Of a DNA stretch of 50,138 bases, positions 8,639-16,664 are shown piece after piece; the first letter of the stretch is position 1, and each line of letters opens with the position of its first letter. Source of the DNA: Bradyrhizobium centrolobii (GTDB lineage Bacteria > Pseudomonadota > Alphaproteobacteria > Rhizobiales > Xanthobacteraceae); the NCBI RefSeq assembly GCF_001641635.1, contig NZ_LUUB01000078.1, positions 1 to 50,138 of the forward strand, in the 5' to 3' direction. The translations under genes were made by a program, and so were the position numbers. Under the pieces are notes generated by a model. It did no database searches. It saw only the letters and a list, made by a program, of their open reading frames with translations, and was not told where the DNA came from.

Positions 8639-9490
8639 TCACGCGGCGGCACGCTCGATTGGCGCGCGGACAAGATTGCCCCACTCGGTCCAGGAACCGT
8701 CATAATTCTTCACGTCGGGGTAGCCGAGAAGGTACTTGAGCACGAACCAGGTGTGGCTCGAGCGCTCGCCGATACGGCAATAGGCGATTGTCGGACGATC
8801 CGGCGACACTCCCTCACCCTCGTAGAGAGCACGAAGTTCGTCTGCCGACTTGAAGGTACCGTCCTCGTTGCAGACCTTGGCCCAGGGGATGTTCCGCGCG
8901 CCCGGGACGTGCCCGCCACGCTGGCATGTCTCGGGAAGGCCGGGCGGCGCCAGGATCCGCCCTGTGAACTCGTCGGGGCTGCGCACGTCCACCAGCACGG
9001 CGCTTTTTTGCGCCGCAGCCGCCTGCGCGTCGCCAAGATAAGCCCGAATCGAGAAATCGGGCTCGTCGGGCAGCGTATAGCTGGCGCGGGCGATTTGCGG
9101 CACGTCTGTCGTCAGCTCGCGCCCTTCCTCGAGCCATTTGCGGCGCCCGCCGTTCATCAGGCGAATGTCGGAGTGACCGTAGATCTTCATCTGCCACAGT
9201 GCCCAGGCGGCGAACCAGTTGTTGTTGTCGCCGTATAGGATCACGGTCGTGTCGTTCGCAATCCCTGCCTCCTCCATCAGGCGTCTGAACTCATCAGGCG
9301 GGATGATATCACGCTGCAGCGTGTCGCAGAGCTGTGTTGTCCAATTCCACGCGATCGCACCCGGAATGTGCCCCTGGTCGTACCCACCCGTGTCGACGTC
9401 GACTTCGACGAGACGCACGTTCGGATCGCCCCGGTGCGCCGCCACCCAGCCAGTGTCAACTAGCACTTCGGGATCAGCATACTGGCTCAT
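8639..9490 (-). CDS. Two-domain thiosulfate sulfurtransferase (rhodanese)
   Basis: 283 residues from ATG 9490, which has GGGAGGA upstream; a longer in-frame reading lacks such a site. The N-terminal rhodanese domain (about 5-125) is inactive-type. The C-terminal domain (about 155-275) carries the active loop AYCRIGERSSHTWF, with the catalytic Cys that accepts sulfane sulfur. The CRIGERS loop is typical of the CysA/SseA-like thiosulfate sulfurtransferases. No signal peptide is seen, so the enzyme is cytoplasmic. The Tat-signal cupin gene lies upstream in the same direction and the small 80-residue gene follows. Confidence 0.9.
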   Translation of the reverse strand: MSQYADPEVLVDTGWVAAHRGDPNVRLVEVDVDTGGYDQGHIPGAIAWNWTTQLCDTLQRDIIPPDEFRRLMEEAGIANDTTVILYGDNNNWFAAWALWQMKIYGHSDIRLMNGGRRKWLEEGRELTTDVPQIARASYTLPDEPDFSIRAYLGDAQAAAAQKSAVLVDVRSPDEFTGRILAPPGLPETCQRGGHVPGARNIPWAKVCNEDGTFKSADELRALYEGEGVSPDRPTIAYCRIGERSSHTWFVLKYLLGYPDVKNYDGSWTEWGNLVRAPIERAAA

Positions 9491-9686
9491 GAGAATCCTC
9501 CCTACTGGTTTCATCGGCGCCCGTGCGGCGGGTGCCAGTGTGGTCACTCAGGTCGAACGGATCGCCCTGACTCGGCCCCCACATAAACTCGTGCCGCCAT
9601 CCGTCGAGGATGGCTCCTTAGCCTCATCGGCCGCAACCGGTGCGCCGCCCGAGCCGACGAGCGGCAACCCACCTGAAAAGCAAGCC

Positions 9687-10094
9687 TTATACCTTCAGGT
9701 CCGTGATCCGCATGATCGCGACCACGTTCCCATCGTTGTACGCTTGCTCTTTTGTGTCCTTGTTGCAGGTCCAGACAAAGTTCTTCTTCGCCGTGAAGGT
9801 CTTTCCTTCCTGCTCAACCCGTAGCTCCCCTTCCGTGATATGGCAGACCATGGCATTCATCATCGGGGGACCCATTGTCTTCGATCCCGGTTGCATGATG
9901 ATATCGCGCATCGAGACGCTCTTAAAACCTGGGATGATGGATGATGTCTCGCCATCGTAAGCGCGTACCACGACACCTGGCCAGGGCGTCTCATCCTTGT
10001 AGCCCGTGGTTTGAGCGGCGGCTGGCTTCACCATGGCCGCCGAGGCCGCTGCTAACCCGATTCCCAATGCTGACCTTCGATCGATCCTGTTCAT
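9687..10094 (-). CDS. Tat-exported cupin-like protein
   Basis: 135 residues from ATG 10094, with TAGGAGAACAGCG before it. The N-terminus is a twin-arginine signal (RRSALGIGLAAASAAMVKPA then AAAQ). The mature part has a small beta-barrel pattern with MRDIIMQPGSKTMGP, MVCHITEGELRV and FVWTCNKDTKEQAY. This resembles a single cupin domain, but only part of the usual metal-binding His set is visible. It lies 196 nt upstream of the sulfurtransferase gene in the same direction. Export plus two cysteines suggests a periplasmic role; the substrate is unknown. Confidence 0.65.
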   Translation of the reverse strand: MNRIDRRSALGIGLAAASAAMVKPAAAQTTGYKDETPWPGVVVRAYDGETSSIIPGFKSVSMRDIIMQPGSKTMGPPMMNAMVCHITEGELRVEQEGKTFTAKKNFVWTCNKDTKEQAYNDGNVVAIMRITDLKV

Positions 10095-10659
10095 CGCTGT
10101 TCTCCTAACGTCACGGAACGAGCCCCGCAGAAGCGGCGCGCGATTTCGTGGAAGGTGAATGTGGTGCGAACCGAAAAAAGCGTCGGTCTCTTCAGAGAGC
10201 GTGCCTGCCGATGGCATCAGTACTGCTCATGCGCCCCGGACGGCGATTTCGGCTATCCCGTTTCAAGGGCAGCTCCATTATATGCGACCTGACGCCCTTG
10301 AGGAACAGCATCGAAAGTGCACAATAGGTTAAATTGGCTAGAGCCTGAAGGCTGGAGACCTGATCCGGTGTCACCAGCTTCCCTCCGCCAACCAATATAG
10401 ACTGACCGGCCGCGCGGTCCGATCAGCCCCACGATCCGATCGGCGTCGTGTCTGGAGGCGACGACTGCGCGCTCAGAATTTCCGGAGTTGGCCCCGAGCC
10501 GAAGACCATAATTGCCTTGAGAAGGTCAGCTCTCGGAGACAAACCCGACCTACACCCAGTTGGCGGGCTAACGCAAAGCTTCGTCCCTGGGAGCCTGAGC
10601 GCGACCATCCGGCGAAAGCGATCGCAGAAAATCGTAGGGAGGCGTGAAAAATCGCAGAA
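10095..10659. other. Unit B right end, no supported gene
   Basis: Short overlapping frames occur but none has a ribosome site, a signal or a recognisable family. The last 40 bases (10619-10659) are the unit-end sequence repeated at 5190-5230, with ATCGCAGAA occurring twice. They run straight into the tRNA-Gly 3' end. Confidence 0.45.
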
Positions 10660-10733
10660 TGGAGCGGGTGAAGGGAATCGAACCCTCGTATTCAGCTTGG
10701 AAGGCTGCTGCTCTACCATTGAGCTACACCCGC
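10660..10733 (-). tRNA. tRNA-Gly (anticodon TCC)
   Basis: The reverse strand folds as a tRNA: acceptor GCGGGTG pairs with CACCCGC, the D arm is GCTC-AATGGTA-GAGC, the anticodon loop CTTCCAA gives TCC, and the T arm is GAGGG-TTCGATT-CCCTT. CCA is encoded at 10660-10662. The outer base pair of the anticodon stem (G27-A43) is mismatched. It is the integration target of the tandem units to its left, whose copies of the 3' end lie at 860-873 and 5231-5244. Confidence 0.97.
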
Positions 10734-10833
10734 GTTACGGGCTCCCTAACACGGCTAGGCAGCGGTCTCAACTGCTCCGGGGACGGCTTTTCGGCTTGCG
10801 AACAGGCCTGGTTCCGCCCCGGCCCGCCTCCCC

Positions 10834-10862
10834 TTAACAGCGGCGGCTTCGCGGCCTATATC
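10834..10862 (+). promoter_or_regulatory. Sigma-70-type promoter of rreB
   Basis: TTAACA (10834-10839) and TATATC (10857-10862) are separated by 17 bp. Start of transcription near 10870 and stop at the terminator around 11035 gives about 165 nt, the transcript length published for Bradyrhizobium rreB. Confidence 0.6.
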
Positions 10863-10881
10863 AAACTCTCCCGAAACCAAC

Positions 10882-10898
10882 GAAAGGAGGTGATCCAG
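10882..10898 (+). promoter_or_regulatory. 17-nt extended Shine-Dalgarno sequence
   Basis: GAAAGGAGGTGATCCAG is complementary over 17 consecutive bases to the alphaproteobacterial 16S rRNA 3' end (CTGGATCACCTCCTTTC). Its last G is the first base of the GTG start codon. Normal ribosome sites pair over 4-7 bases, so this mRNA should hold the 30S subunit unusually tightly. Confidence 0.9.
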
Positions 10899-10942
10899 TG
10901 TCTTATCTCAAGCGCTGTCACCTCGCTGGGATCGCCCGCTGA
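10898..10942 (+). CDS. rreB: RreB, 14-residue peptide of a small ribosome-bound mRNA
   Basis: GTG start, 14 codons, product MSYLKRCHLAGIAR, stop TGA. The extended Shine-Dalgarno sequence, GTG start and 14-residue length match rreB (ribosome-regulated expression in Bradyrhizobiaceae), described as a 165-nt mRNA that co-sediments with ribosomes and is weakly translated. The peptide is basic and has one Cys. The gene has its own promoter and terminator. The identification uses recalled literature; peptide identity was not compared with a database. Confidence 0.85.
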   Translation: MSYLKRCHLAGIAR

Positions 10943-11004
10943 GCTCTGACTGAAGGCTCGGCCTCGGGGCGGTCTCAGCCCTGGACCAGCGAGACAAGAA
11001 ATCC

Positions 11005-11040
11005 GGCGCGACGGGCGGTCCCCGCCGCGCCTTTTCTTTT
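11005..11040 (+). terminator. Intrinsic terminator of rreB
   Basis: The stem GGCGCG (11005-11010) pairs with CGCGCC (11026-11031), with an inner CGGG/CCCG stem, and is followed by CTTTTCTTTT. It lies about 60 nt after the rreB stop. Confidence 0.8.
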
Positions 11041-11084
11041 GGGATGACCTGTCTTTTGGGATGAGCTGTGGCCGGGGCTCCGGC

Positions 11085-11342
11085 TCAGATCGTGCGAAGG
11101 CGCGCACGCACGGCGACGGCGGCGATCAGCATGCCGACGCACCAAGCCGTCGCCGCCCGGTGAGGCTCGCCGCTCAGCAGCACGGCGAGGACGCTCGCCA
11201 GAAGACAGGGCGCCATCGCCCTGGTCGTCGGGCTCACGAGCGAGAGCAGGAACGGCAGGTTGCGATCGATACCTGCGAGACGGTCATCGGGCGCTTCGTC
11301 TCGTCGCGAGAGCGCTAGAAGCCGCGGACATCGAGTGCGCAC
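11085..11342 (-). CDS. Possible small membrane protein
   Basis: Frame of up to 85 residues from GTG 11342; a shorter start is possible. Two hydrophobic stretches are present (APCLLASVLAVLL and WCVGMLIAAVAV) followed by a basic tail. It overlaps the end of the 11315-11500 gene by 28 bp. No good ribosome site or family is seen, so this may be a chance frame. Confidence 0.3.
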   Translation of the reverse strand: MRTRCPRLLALSRRDEAPDDRLAGIDRNLPFLLSLVSPTTRAMAPCLLASVLAVLLSGEPHRAATAWCVGMLIAAVAVRARLRTI

Positions 11343-11500
11343 GGACGCTTTCCGCGAGGGCTTTCGATGATCCGCTCGCCGCCGTTCTCTGCGGAGCTGC
11401 CGTAATAGCGGTGATGGCCGGCCTGATCATGCAAATCCGCGGTATCGGGCTTTGCCGCCCGCCACGCGTCACAGATGATCCTGATGGTCTGACCCGACAT
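11315..11500 (-). CDS. Small hypothetical protein
   Basis: 61 residues from ATG 11500, chosen because GGAGG lies 5 nt upstream. The sequence is polar with no signal or membrane segment (starts MSGQTIRIICDAWR, ends CALDVRGF). The family is not recognised. The strong ribosome site is the main evidence for it. Confidence 0.45.
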   Translation of the reverse strand: MSGQTIRIICDAWRAAKPDTADLHDQAGHHRYYGSSAENGGERIIESPRGKRPCALDVRGF

Positions 11501-11706
11501 TGCCGCCTCCGACATTGCTTGCAGTGTTCTTCGTGGCCATCAGTCGCGGTCGTTGCGGGCGACGTTCACCTCTCAGAGCGGTAATCGGGTTTCGGGGCGG
11601 TTTCGTCGCAACCTCCACGACGCAATATTTTGCCTTCCGGCATTGTCGGCAGCGGCCGAGGTGATACGTCCTTCGAACGTTCGCAGCCAAAACAGACGAG
11701 GTGACG

Positions 11707-12087
11707 ATGCTCTACGCCATCCTGGCTTATCACGTGGAAGACGAGGTCCTGTCCTGGACAGCGGAAGAGGACGCGACCGTCATGACCAATTTGAGCGCCG
11801 CCCATGAGCCGCTGCGGGCCAAGGGCCATTTCGGGCCGGCCGCCCGGCTCGATGAGACCCGGAAGGCCCGCACGCTGCGCGGGCCCGGCGCGGGCATGGT
11901 GCTGGATGGGCCCTTCGCCGAGACCAAGGAGCAGCTTCTCGGCTTCTACATCATGGAGTTCGACAGCGACGACGGCGCGATCGCCGCGGCGCGCGAGCTG
12001 CGCAAGGCCAATCCGGGCGCAGTCTATGAGATCCGCCCGATCAAGCTTTTCCTGCCGGCCGATGGGTTTGGCGCAACGCCAGGGTGA
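11707..12087 (+). CDS. YCII-related (YciI-like) protein
   Basis: 126 residues, ATG 11707 with GAGG upstream (GTG 11701 is too close to it). The fold is the dimeric alpha/beta ferredoxin-like YCII fold: MLYAILAYHVED at the start and the family signature DGPFAETKEQLLGFYI at about 60-75. Such proteins are often linked to ECF sigma factors of the SigJ type, but none is adjacent here. The biochemical role of this family is unknown. Confidence 0.85.
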   Translation: MLYAILAYHVEDEVLSWTAEEDATVMTNLSAAHEPLRAKGHFGPAARLDETRKARTLRGPGAGMVLDGPFAETKEQLLGFYIMEFDSDDGAIAAARELRKANPGAVYEIRPIKLFLPADGFGATPG

Positions 12088-12096
12088 TCCGACGGC

Positions 12097-12687
12097 TTAC
12101 GGATCCGGCTTCGTCGGCGCGGTGTAGAAGCGCTGGATCAGCAGCCCGCCGAAGGCGATGAACCAGATGAAGGGCGCGGCACGCGGCGCGACCGCCGCAA
12201 CGATCGTGCCCGGCACAAACACGAGCAGCGGAAACAGCGAGGCCATGATTTCATGGCGCCAGCCGCCCAAAATCGTCCACCACAGCCAGGCGTTGAGGCC
12301 GGCGATCGCGGTCAGGTGCAGGCCGTACAGCACGGCGACCGCACTGCTCATGCCGTAATTGGTGTAGAGGCCGTTGGTCACCGGCAGCAGCACGATCGAG
12401 AGCAGGAAGAACAGATTGAGGATCACCATGCCGCGGCTGCCGACGGGCTGGCGCGCGAGCCGCCGGTGGTGGCTGATCCAGAACACGCCGGCGATGATGA
12501 AGCTGAGCGCAAAGCCGGCCAGCTTGCCGGAATAGACGTGGGCAAGATCGCTCCAGTCGGGGGCGCTGGTGAAAACCGCGGCCTTGGGCAGGTCGTAGGC
12601 CAATAGCGTCATGGCGACGCCGAAAATGGTGTTGCTGAGCGATTCCAGCCGCCTCATCTCGAACTGGTCGGGCTTGAACTCGGTCAT
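12097..12687 (-). CDS. TMEM175-family putative potassium channel (DUF1211)
   Basis: 196 residues with about six membrane helices, the length of bacterial TMEM175 subunits (which form K+ channels as tetramers). The first helix reads RLESLSNTIFGVAMTLLAYD. Typical members have RxxxFSD here; this one has LSN, so the family-defining Phe and Asp are replaced. The remainder (HHRRLARQP loop, later helices) fits the family. It converges with the YCII gene, with a 9-nt gap. Confidence 0.75.
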   Translation of the reverse strand: MTEFKPDQFEMRRLESLSNTIFGVAMTLLAYDLPKAAVFTSAPDWSDLAHVYSGKLAGFALSFIIAGVFWISHHRRLARQPVGSRGMVILNLFFLLSIVLLPVTNGLYTNYGMSSAVAVLYGLHLTAIAGLNAWLWWTILGGWRHEIMASLFPLLVFVPGTIVAAVAPRAAPFIWFIAFGGLLIQRFYTAPTKPDP

Positions 12688-12814
12688 CCCTGGGCGCGCT
12701 CTGCGGGCTGGAACTTTTGCCTGCTTTTTCCCTAGGTCCTAATCCCGGTTCCGTCCAGCCGCATTGCGATTCGCAGGCAGATCGCCGAGTCTGGCGCTTT
12801 CACCGGGGCGATTC

Positions 12815-14872
12815 GTGGCGACATATCTGGACACGCTCAATGCGGAGCAGCGCCGCGCCGTCGAGCATGGCGTGGCCGATGGCGCGACCGTGGGCGGCCC
12901 CCTGCTCGTCATCGCCGGTGCGGGCTCCGGCAAGACCAATACGCTCGCGCACCGCGTCGCGCATCTGATCGTCGCCGGCGCCGATCCCCGCCGCATTTTG
13001 CTTATGACGTTTTCCCGCCGCGCGGCGGCCGAGATGGCCGGCCGGGTCGAGCGCATCGCGCGAAAAGTGCTGGGCGAAAACAACGCCGCGATCATGCGCG
13101 ACGCCCTCACCTGGGCCGGCACCTTCCACGGCATCGGCGCGCGTCTCTTGCGCGAATATGCCGAGCGCATCGGCGTCGATCCCGCCTTCACCATCCACGA
13201 CCGCGAGGATTCCGCCGACCTGATGAATCTGGTCCGGCACGAGCGCGGGCTGTCGAAGACCGAGAGCCGCTTTCCGGCCAAGGGCACCTGCCTGTCGATC
13301 TACTCCCGCTGCGTCAATGCCGAGATGGAGATCGAGAAGGTGCTCGGCCAGCACTATCCCTGGTGCTCGGGGTGGGCTGCCGAGCTGAAAGGCCTGTTCG
13401 CGGCTTACGTCGAAGCCAAGCAGGCCCAGCACGTACTCGATTATGACGACCTGCTGCTCTACTGGTCGCAGATGATGAGCGATGCGCTGATTGCCGAGGA
13501 GATCGGCGGCCGCTTCGATCACGTGCTGGTCGACGAATATCAGGACACCAACCGCCTGCAATCCTCGATCCTCTTGGCGCTGAAGCCCGATGGCCGCGGG
13601 CTCACCGTCGTCGGCGACGACGCCCAGTCGATCTATTCGTTCCGCGCCGCCACCGTGCGCAATATCCTGGAATTCCCGCAGAGTTTCTCGCCCCGCGCCG
13701 AGATGATCACGCTCGACCGCAACTACCGCTCGACGCAGGCGGTGCTGTCGGCGGCCAACGGCGTCATTGGTCTTGCCCGCGAACGCTTCACCAAGAATCT
13801 CTGGACCGACCGCACCTCCGCACAGAAGCCGCAGCTCGTCACTGTGCACGACGAGGCCGACCAGGCCCGCTATGTCGTCGAGGAGGTGCTGGCGAACCGC
13901 GAGCAAGGTGCGCTGCTCAAGCACCAGGCGGTGCTGTTCCGCACCTCCTCGCATTCCGGTCCACTCGAGATCGAGCTGACCCGCCGCAACATCCCCTTCG
14001 TCAAGTTCGGCGGGCTGAAATTCCTCGATGCTGCGCACGTCAAGGACGTGCTGGCGCTCTTGCGCTTCGCCGAAAATCCGCGCGACCGCGTCGCGGGCTT
14101 CCGCATCCTGCATCTCTTGCCGGGTATCGGCCCCGCAACCGCGCAGCGCGTGCTCGACCAAATGGCCCAGAGTACCGACCCGCTACATGCACTCAGCCAG
14201 CTCCCGAGCCCGCCGCGCACCGGCGCCGACTGGATCGACTTCGTCCGCACGGTCGAAAACCTGCGCTATTCGGAATGGCCGGCTGATCTGGAGCGCGTGC
14301 GGCTCTGGTACGAGCCGCATCTCGATCGCATCCACGAGGATTCCGAGACCCGCCGCGCCGATCTCATGCAGCTCGAGCAGATCGCCAGCGGCTACGTCTC
14401 GCGCGAGAAATTCCTGACCGAGCTCACGCTCGATCCGCCGGATGCGACCTCCGACCAGGCCGGCCCGCCCCTGCGCGACGAGGACTATCTGATCCTGTCC
14501 ACCATCCACTCCGCCAAGGGCCAGGAATGGAAGTCGGTGTTCGTGCTCAACGTCGTCGACGGCTGCATGCCCTCCGATCTCGGCGCCGGCACCAGCGCCG
14601 AGCTCGAGGAGGAGCGCCGCCTGCTCTATGTCGCGATGACGCGCGCCAAGGACGATCTGCACCTCGTCGTGCCGCAGCGCTTCTTCACCCACGGTCAGGC
14701 CGCCAAGGGCGACCGCCACGTCTACGCCTCGCGCACCCGCTTCATCCCGGAATCGCTGGTCTACCTGTTCGAGCGCACGGCGTGGCCGCGCGCAGCCGCC
14801 GGCGCGGCGCGCACCGCCACGCAGGGCCCGAAGATCGACATTGGCGCGCGGATGCGGGGAATGTGGCGGTAG
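12815..14872 (+). CDS. UvrD/Rep-family ATP-dependent DNA helicase
   Basis: 3'-5' superfamily 1A helicase. From GTG 12815 it has 685 residues (TTG 12764 would add 17; the GTG has GGGGCG upstream and begins at the conserved region). Motifs in order: Q-motif LNAEQRRAVEHG, Walker A AGAGSGKTNTLAHR, Ia MTFSRRAAAEM, II VDEYQDTNRLQ, III VVGDDAQSIYSFR, IV LDRNYRS, V STIHSAKGQEWK and VI LLYVAMTRAKDDLHL. The C-terminus is short, without a nuclease domain. It probably acts in repair or replication restart. It diverges from the channel gene 12687 with 127 bp between. Confidence 0.92.
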   Translation: MATYLDTLNAEQRRAVEHGVADGATVGGPLLVIAGAGSGKTNTLAHRVAHLIVAGADPRRILLMTFSRRAAAEMAGRVERIARKVLGENNAAIMRDALTWAGTFHGIGARLLREYAERIGVDPAFTIHDREDSADLMNLVRHERGLSKTESRFPAKGTCLSIYSRCVNAEMEIEKVLGQHYPWCSGWAAELKGLFAAYVEAKQAQHVLDYDDLLLYWSQMMSDALIAEEIGGRFDHVLVDEYQDTNRLQSSILLALKPDGRGLTVVGDDAQSIYSFRAATVRNILEFPQSFSPRAEMITLDRNYRSTQAVLSAANGVIGLARERFTKNLWTDRTSAQKPQLVTVHDEADQARYVVEEVLANREQGALLKHQAVLFRTSSHSGPLEIELTRRNIPFVKFGGLKFLDAAHVKDVLALLRFAENPRDRVAGFRILHLLPGIGPATAQRVLDQMAQSTDPLHALSQLPSPPRTGADWIDFVRTVENLRYSEWPADLERVRLWYEPHLDRIHEDSETRRADLMQLEQIASGYVSREKFLTELTLDPPDATSDQAGPPLRDEDYLILSTIHSAKGQEWKSVFVLNVVDGCMPSDLGAGTSAELEEERRLLYVAMTRAKDDLHLVVPQRFFTHGQAAKGDRHVYASRTRFIPESLVYLFERTAWPRAAAGAARTATQGPKIDIGARMRGMWR

Positions 14873-14973
14873 GCCGGGTCGAAAGAGCGGAAACCGAGCA
14901 TTTCCAAAAGCCACCTTGTGGCACAGCAGCCGTCCATTAAGTCTCGACAATCCTCCCCACAGAGACCTGATCG

Positions 14974-16005
14974 ATGACCGCACCGCTTCAATTCGGACTG
15001 GATACCTTTGGCGACGTCACCAAGGACGCCTCCGGCGCCATGCTTGCGCATGCGCAGGTGATCCGCAACGTCGTCGACGAGGCGGTGCTGGCCGACGAAC
15101 TCGGTCTCGATTTCATCGGCCTCGGCGAGCACCACCGCGCCGATTTCGCGATCTCTTCTCCCGAGACCGTGCTTGCCGCCATCGCAGCGCGCACCAAGCG
15201 CATCCATCTCGGCTCGGCCGTGACGGTCTTGAGCTCGGACGATCCCATTCGCGTCTTCCAGCGCTTTGCGACGCTCGATGCGCTCTCCAACGGACGCGCC
15301 GAGGTAATCCTCGGGCGCGGCTCCTTCACCGAATCCTTTCCCTTGTTCGGCTTCGACCTTCACCGCTACGAAGAGCTGTTCGAGGAGAAGCTCGACCTGT
15401 TCGCTGCGCTGTTGTCCCAGAAGCCGGTGACCTGGGAAGGCAAGCTGCGTCCGCCGCTCAGGGATCAGCTGGTCTATCCGCCGGTCGAGAACGGCACACT
15501 GAAGACGTGGATCGGCGTCGGCGGCAGCCCGCAATCGGTGGTGCGCGCCGCGCATTACGACCTGCCCCTGATGCTCGCGATCATCGGCGGCGACCCCACG
15601 CGCTTTGCGCCCTACGTCGAGCTCTATCACCGCGCCTTCAAGGAATTCGGCCGCCCGGTAAAACCGATCGGCGTGCACTCGCCCGGCTACGTCGCCGAGA
15701 CCGATGCACAGGCGCGCGAGGAGCTGTGGGGTGACTACAAAGCCATGCGCGACCGCATCGGCAAGGAGCGCGGCTGGCCGCCGATGGGTCGCGACGAGTT
15801 TGTCAACGAGGCCGAGCACGGCTCGCTCTATGTCGGCTCGCCCGAAACCGTCGCACGAAAAATCGCCGCGACCGCAAAGGCACTCGGCATCACGCGCTTC
15901 CAGTTGAAGTATTCGGCCGGTCCCCTGCCGCACGAGAAGCTGATGCGGAGCATCGAACTCTATGGGCGCAAGGTGGTGCCGATGGTCAGGGAGATGATGG
16001 GGTGA
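14974..16005 (+). CDS. Luciferase-like (LLM) flavin-dependent oxidoreductase
   Basis: 343 residues, ATG 14974. A TIM-barrel LLM-class protein: LGLDFIGLGEHHRADFAISS, RTKRIHLGSAVTVLSSDDPI and LDALSNGRAEVILGRGSFTE are the family's typical blocks, with a C-terminal VGSPETVARKI. It is expected to use FMNH2 from a partner reductase for oxygenation of an unknown substrate. It sits 101 nt downstream of the helicase gene, same direction; co-transcription is possible. It converges with the GIY-YIG gene. Confidence 0.9.
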   Translation: MTAPLQFGLDTFGDVTKDASGAMLAHAQVIRNVVDEAVLADELGLDFIGLGEHHRADFAISSPETVLAAIAARTKRIHLGSAVTVLSSDDPIRVFQRFATLDALSNGRAEVILGRGSFTESFPLFGFDLHRYEELFEEKLDLFAALLSQKPVTWEGKLRPPLRDQLVYPPVENGTLKTWIGVGGSPQSVVRAAHYDLPLMLAIIGGDPTRFAPYVELYHRAFKEFGRPVKPIGVHSPGYVAETDAQAREELWGDYKAMRDRIGKERGWPPMGRDEFVNEAEHGSLYVGSPETVARKIAATAKALGITRFQLKYSAGPLPHEKLMRSIELYGRKVVPMVREMMG

Positions 16006-16030
16006 GACGGAAGCCCGGCTTCGCTTTCGC

Positions 16031-16273
16031 TCACCAGAGTCTCTTCTTCGCGAAGGCGTGTCCCGAACCGGACTTCAAATAGCGTTCGAAGGCTCGCGCC
16101 TTCCCGATGTCGGAGAAGGCCACATACGTCACCAGCCGCCAGGGCTTATATTTGGAAGTGTGCGGAGATTTACCGGCGTTATGATGCGCTAGGCGCTGCT
16201 TGAGATCGGTCGTCAGGCCGATATAGCGCTGGTCACCGAAAGCTTCGCTTTCCAGAAGATAGACATAGTACAT
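16031..16273 (-). CDS. GIY-YIG domain protein
   Basis: 80 residues, essentially only the GIY-YIG nuclease fold: MYYVYLLES (first motif as YVY), RYIGLTTDLKQRLAHHNAGK (YIG with the catalytic Arg) and FERYLKSGSGHAFAKKRLW, with the metal-binding Glu. Such stand-alone proteins (UPF0213/COG2827) are common and have unclear cellular roles. It sits just downstream of tRNA-Tyr and a palindromic repeat. Confidence 0.88.
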   Translation of the reverse strand: MYYVYLLESEAFGDQRYIGLTTDLKQRLAHHNAGKSPHTSKYKPWRLVTYVAFSDIGKARAFERYLKSGSGHAFAKKRLW

Positions 16274-16308
16274 GGACGCCGCCCTCCTTCGCCAAGGCTT
16301 CGGAGGGC

Positions 16309-16367
16309 ACCCTGCTTCGCGCAGAAACAGGCGGCAATCCTGCGAAGCGCGTCAGCGCGAAGCAGGA
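16309..16367. repeat. Palindromic repeat after tRNA-Tyr
   Basis: CCTGCTTCGCGC at the left is matched by its inverse GCGCGAAGCAGG at the right, with a further TCCTGCGAAGCGCG between. The unit can fold as an imperfect hairpin directly 3' of tRNA-Tyr on the reverse strand. It may help end the tRNA transcript or be a dispersed repeat. Confidence 0.5.
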
Positions 16368-16453
16368 TGGTGGGGGAGGCAGGACTCGAACCTGCGAAGC
16401 CATGAGGCGGCTGATTTACAGTCAGCTCCCTTTGCCACTCGGGACACTCCCCC
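16368..16453 (-). tRNA. tRNA-Tyr (anticodon GTA)
   Basis: 86 nt including encoded CCA (16368-16370). Acceptor GGGGGAG pairs with CTCCCCC. The anticodon arm CTGAC-TGTAAA-TCAG gives GTA. A long variable arm (GCCTCATGGC region) is present as in class II tRNA-Tyr. Confidence 0.97.
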
Positions 16454-16664
16454 GCTCGACGGCAGCACTTTCGGGCCGGACCTTGCCGGCGGACCGAAAA
16501 CGGCCATGGAGACGTGAAGACCGCAACAGCCCGGGATATGGGGCAGCGGCCGGGCGCGTTTATGATCGAAGGGATGGGGCAAAGTCAACCGAGGCGAACA
16601 GCTAAAATAGCCCCTTTGGACGGTCAAATTGCCATATTCCGGAACCCGTGACACAAGCGAGCGC

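Noticed and set aside
10882..10898. Fragment of a 16S rRNA gene
   Set aside because: Only 17 bases match the 16S 3' end and they are followed by the rreB ORF at correct spacing; the rest shows no rRNA similarity.
12800..14161. 453-codon frame on the - strand
   Set aside because: Shadow of the UvrD helicase; low-complexity product and no ribosome site.
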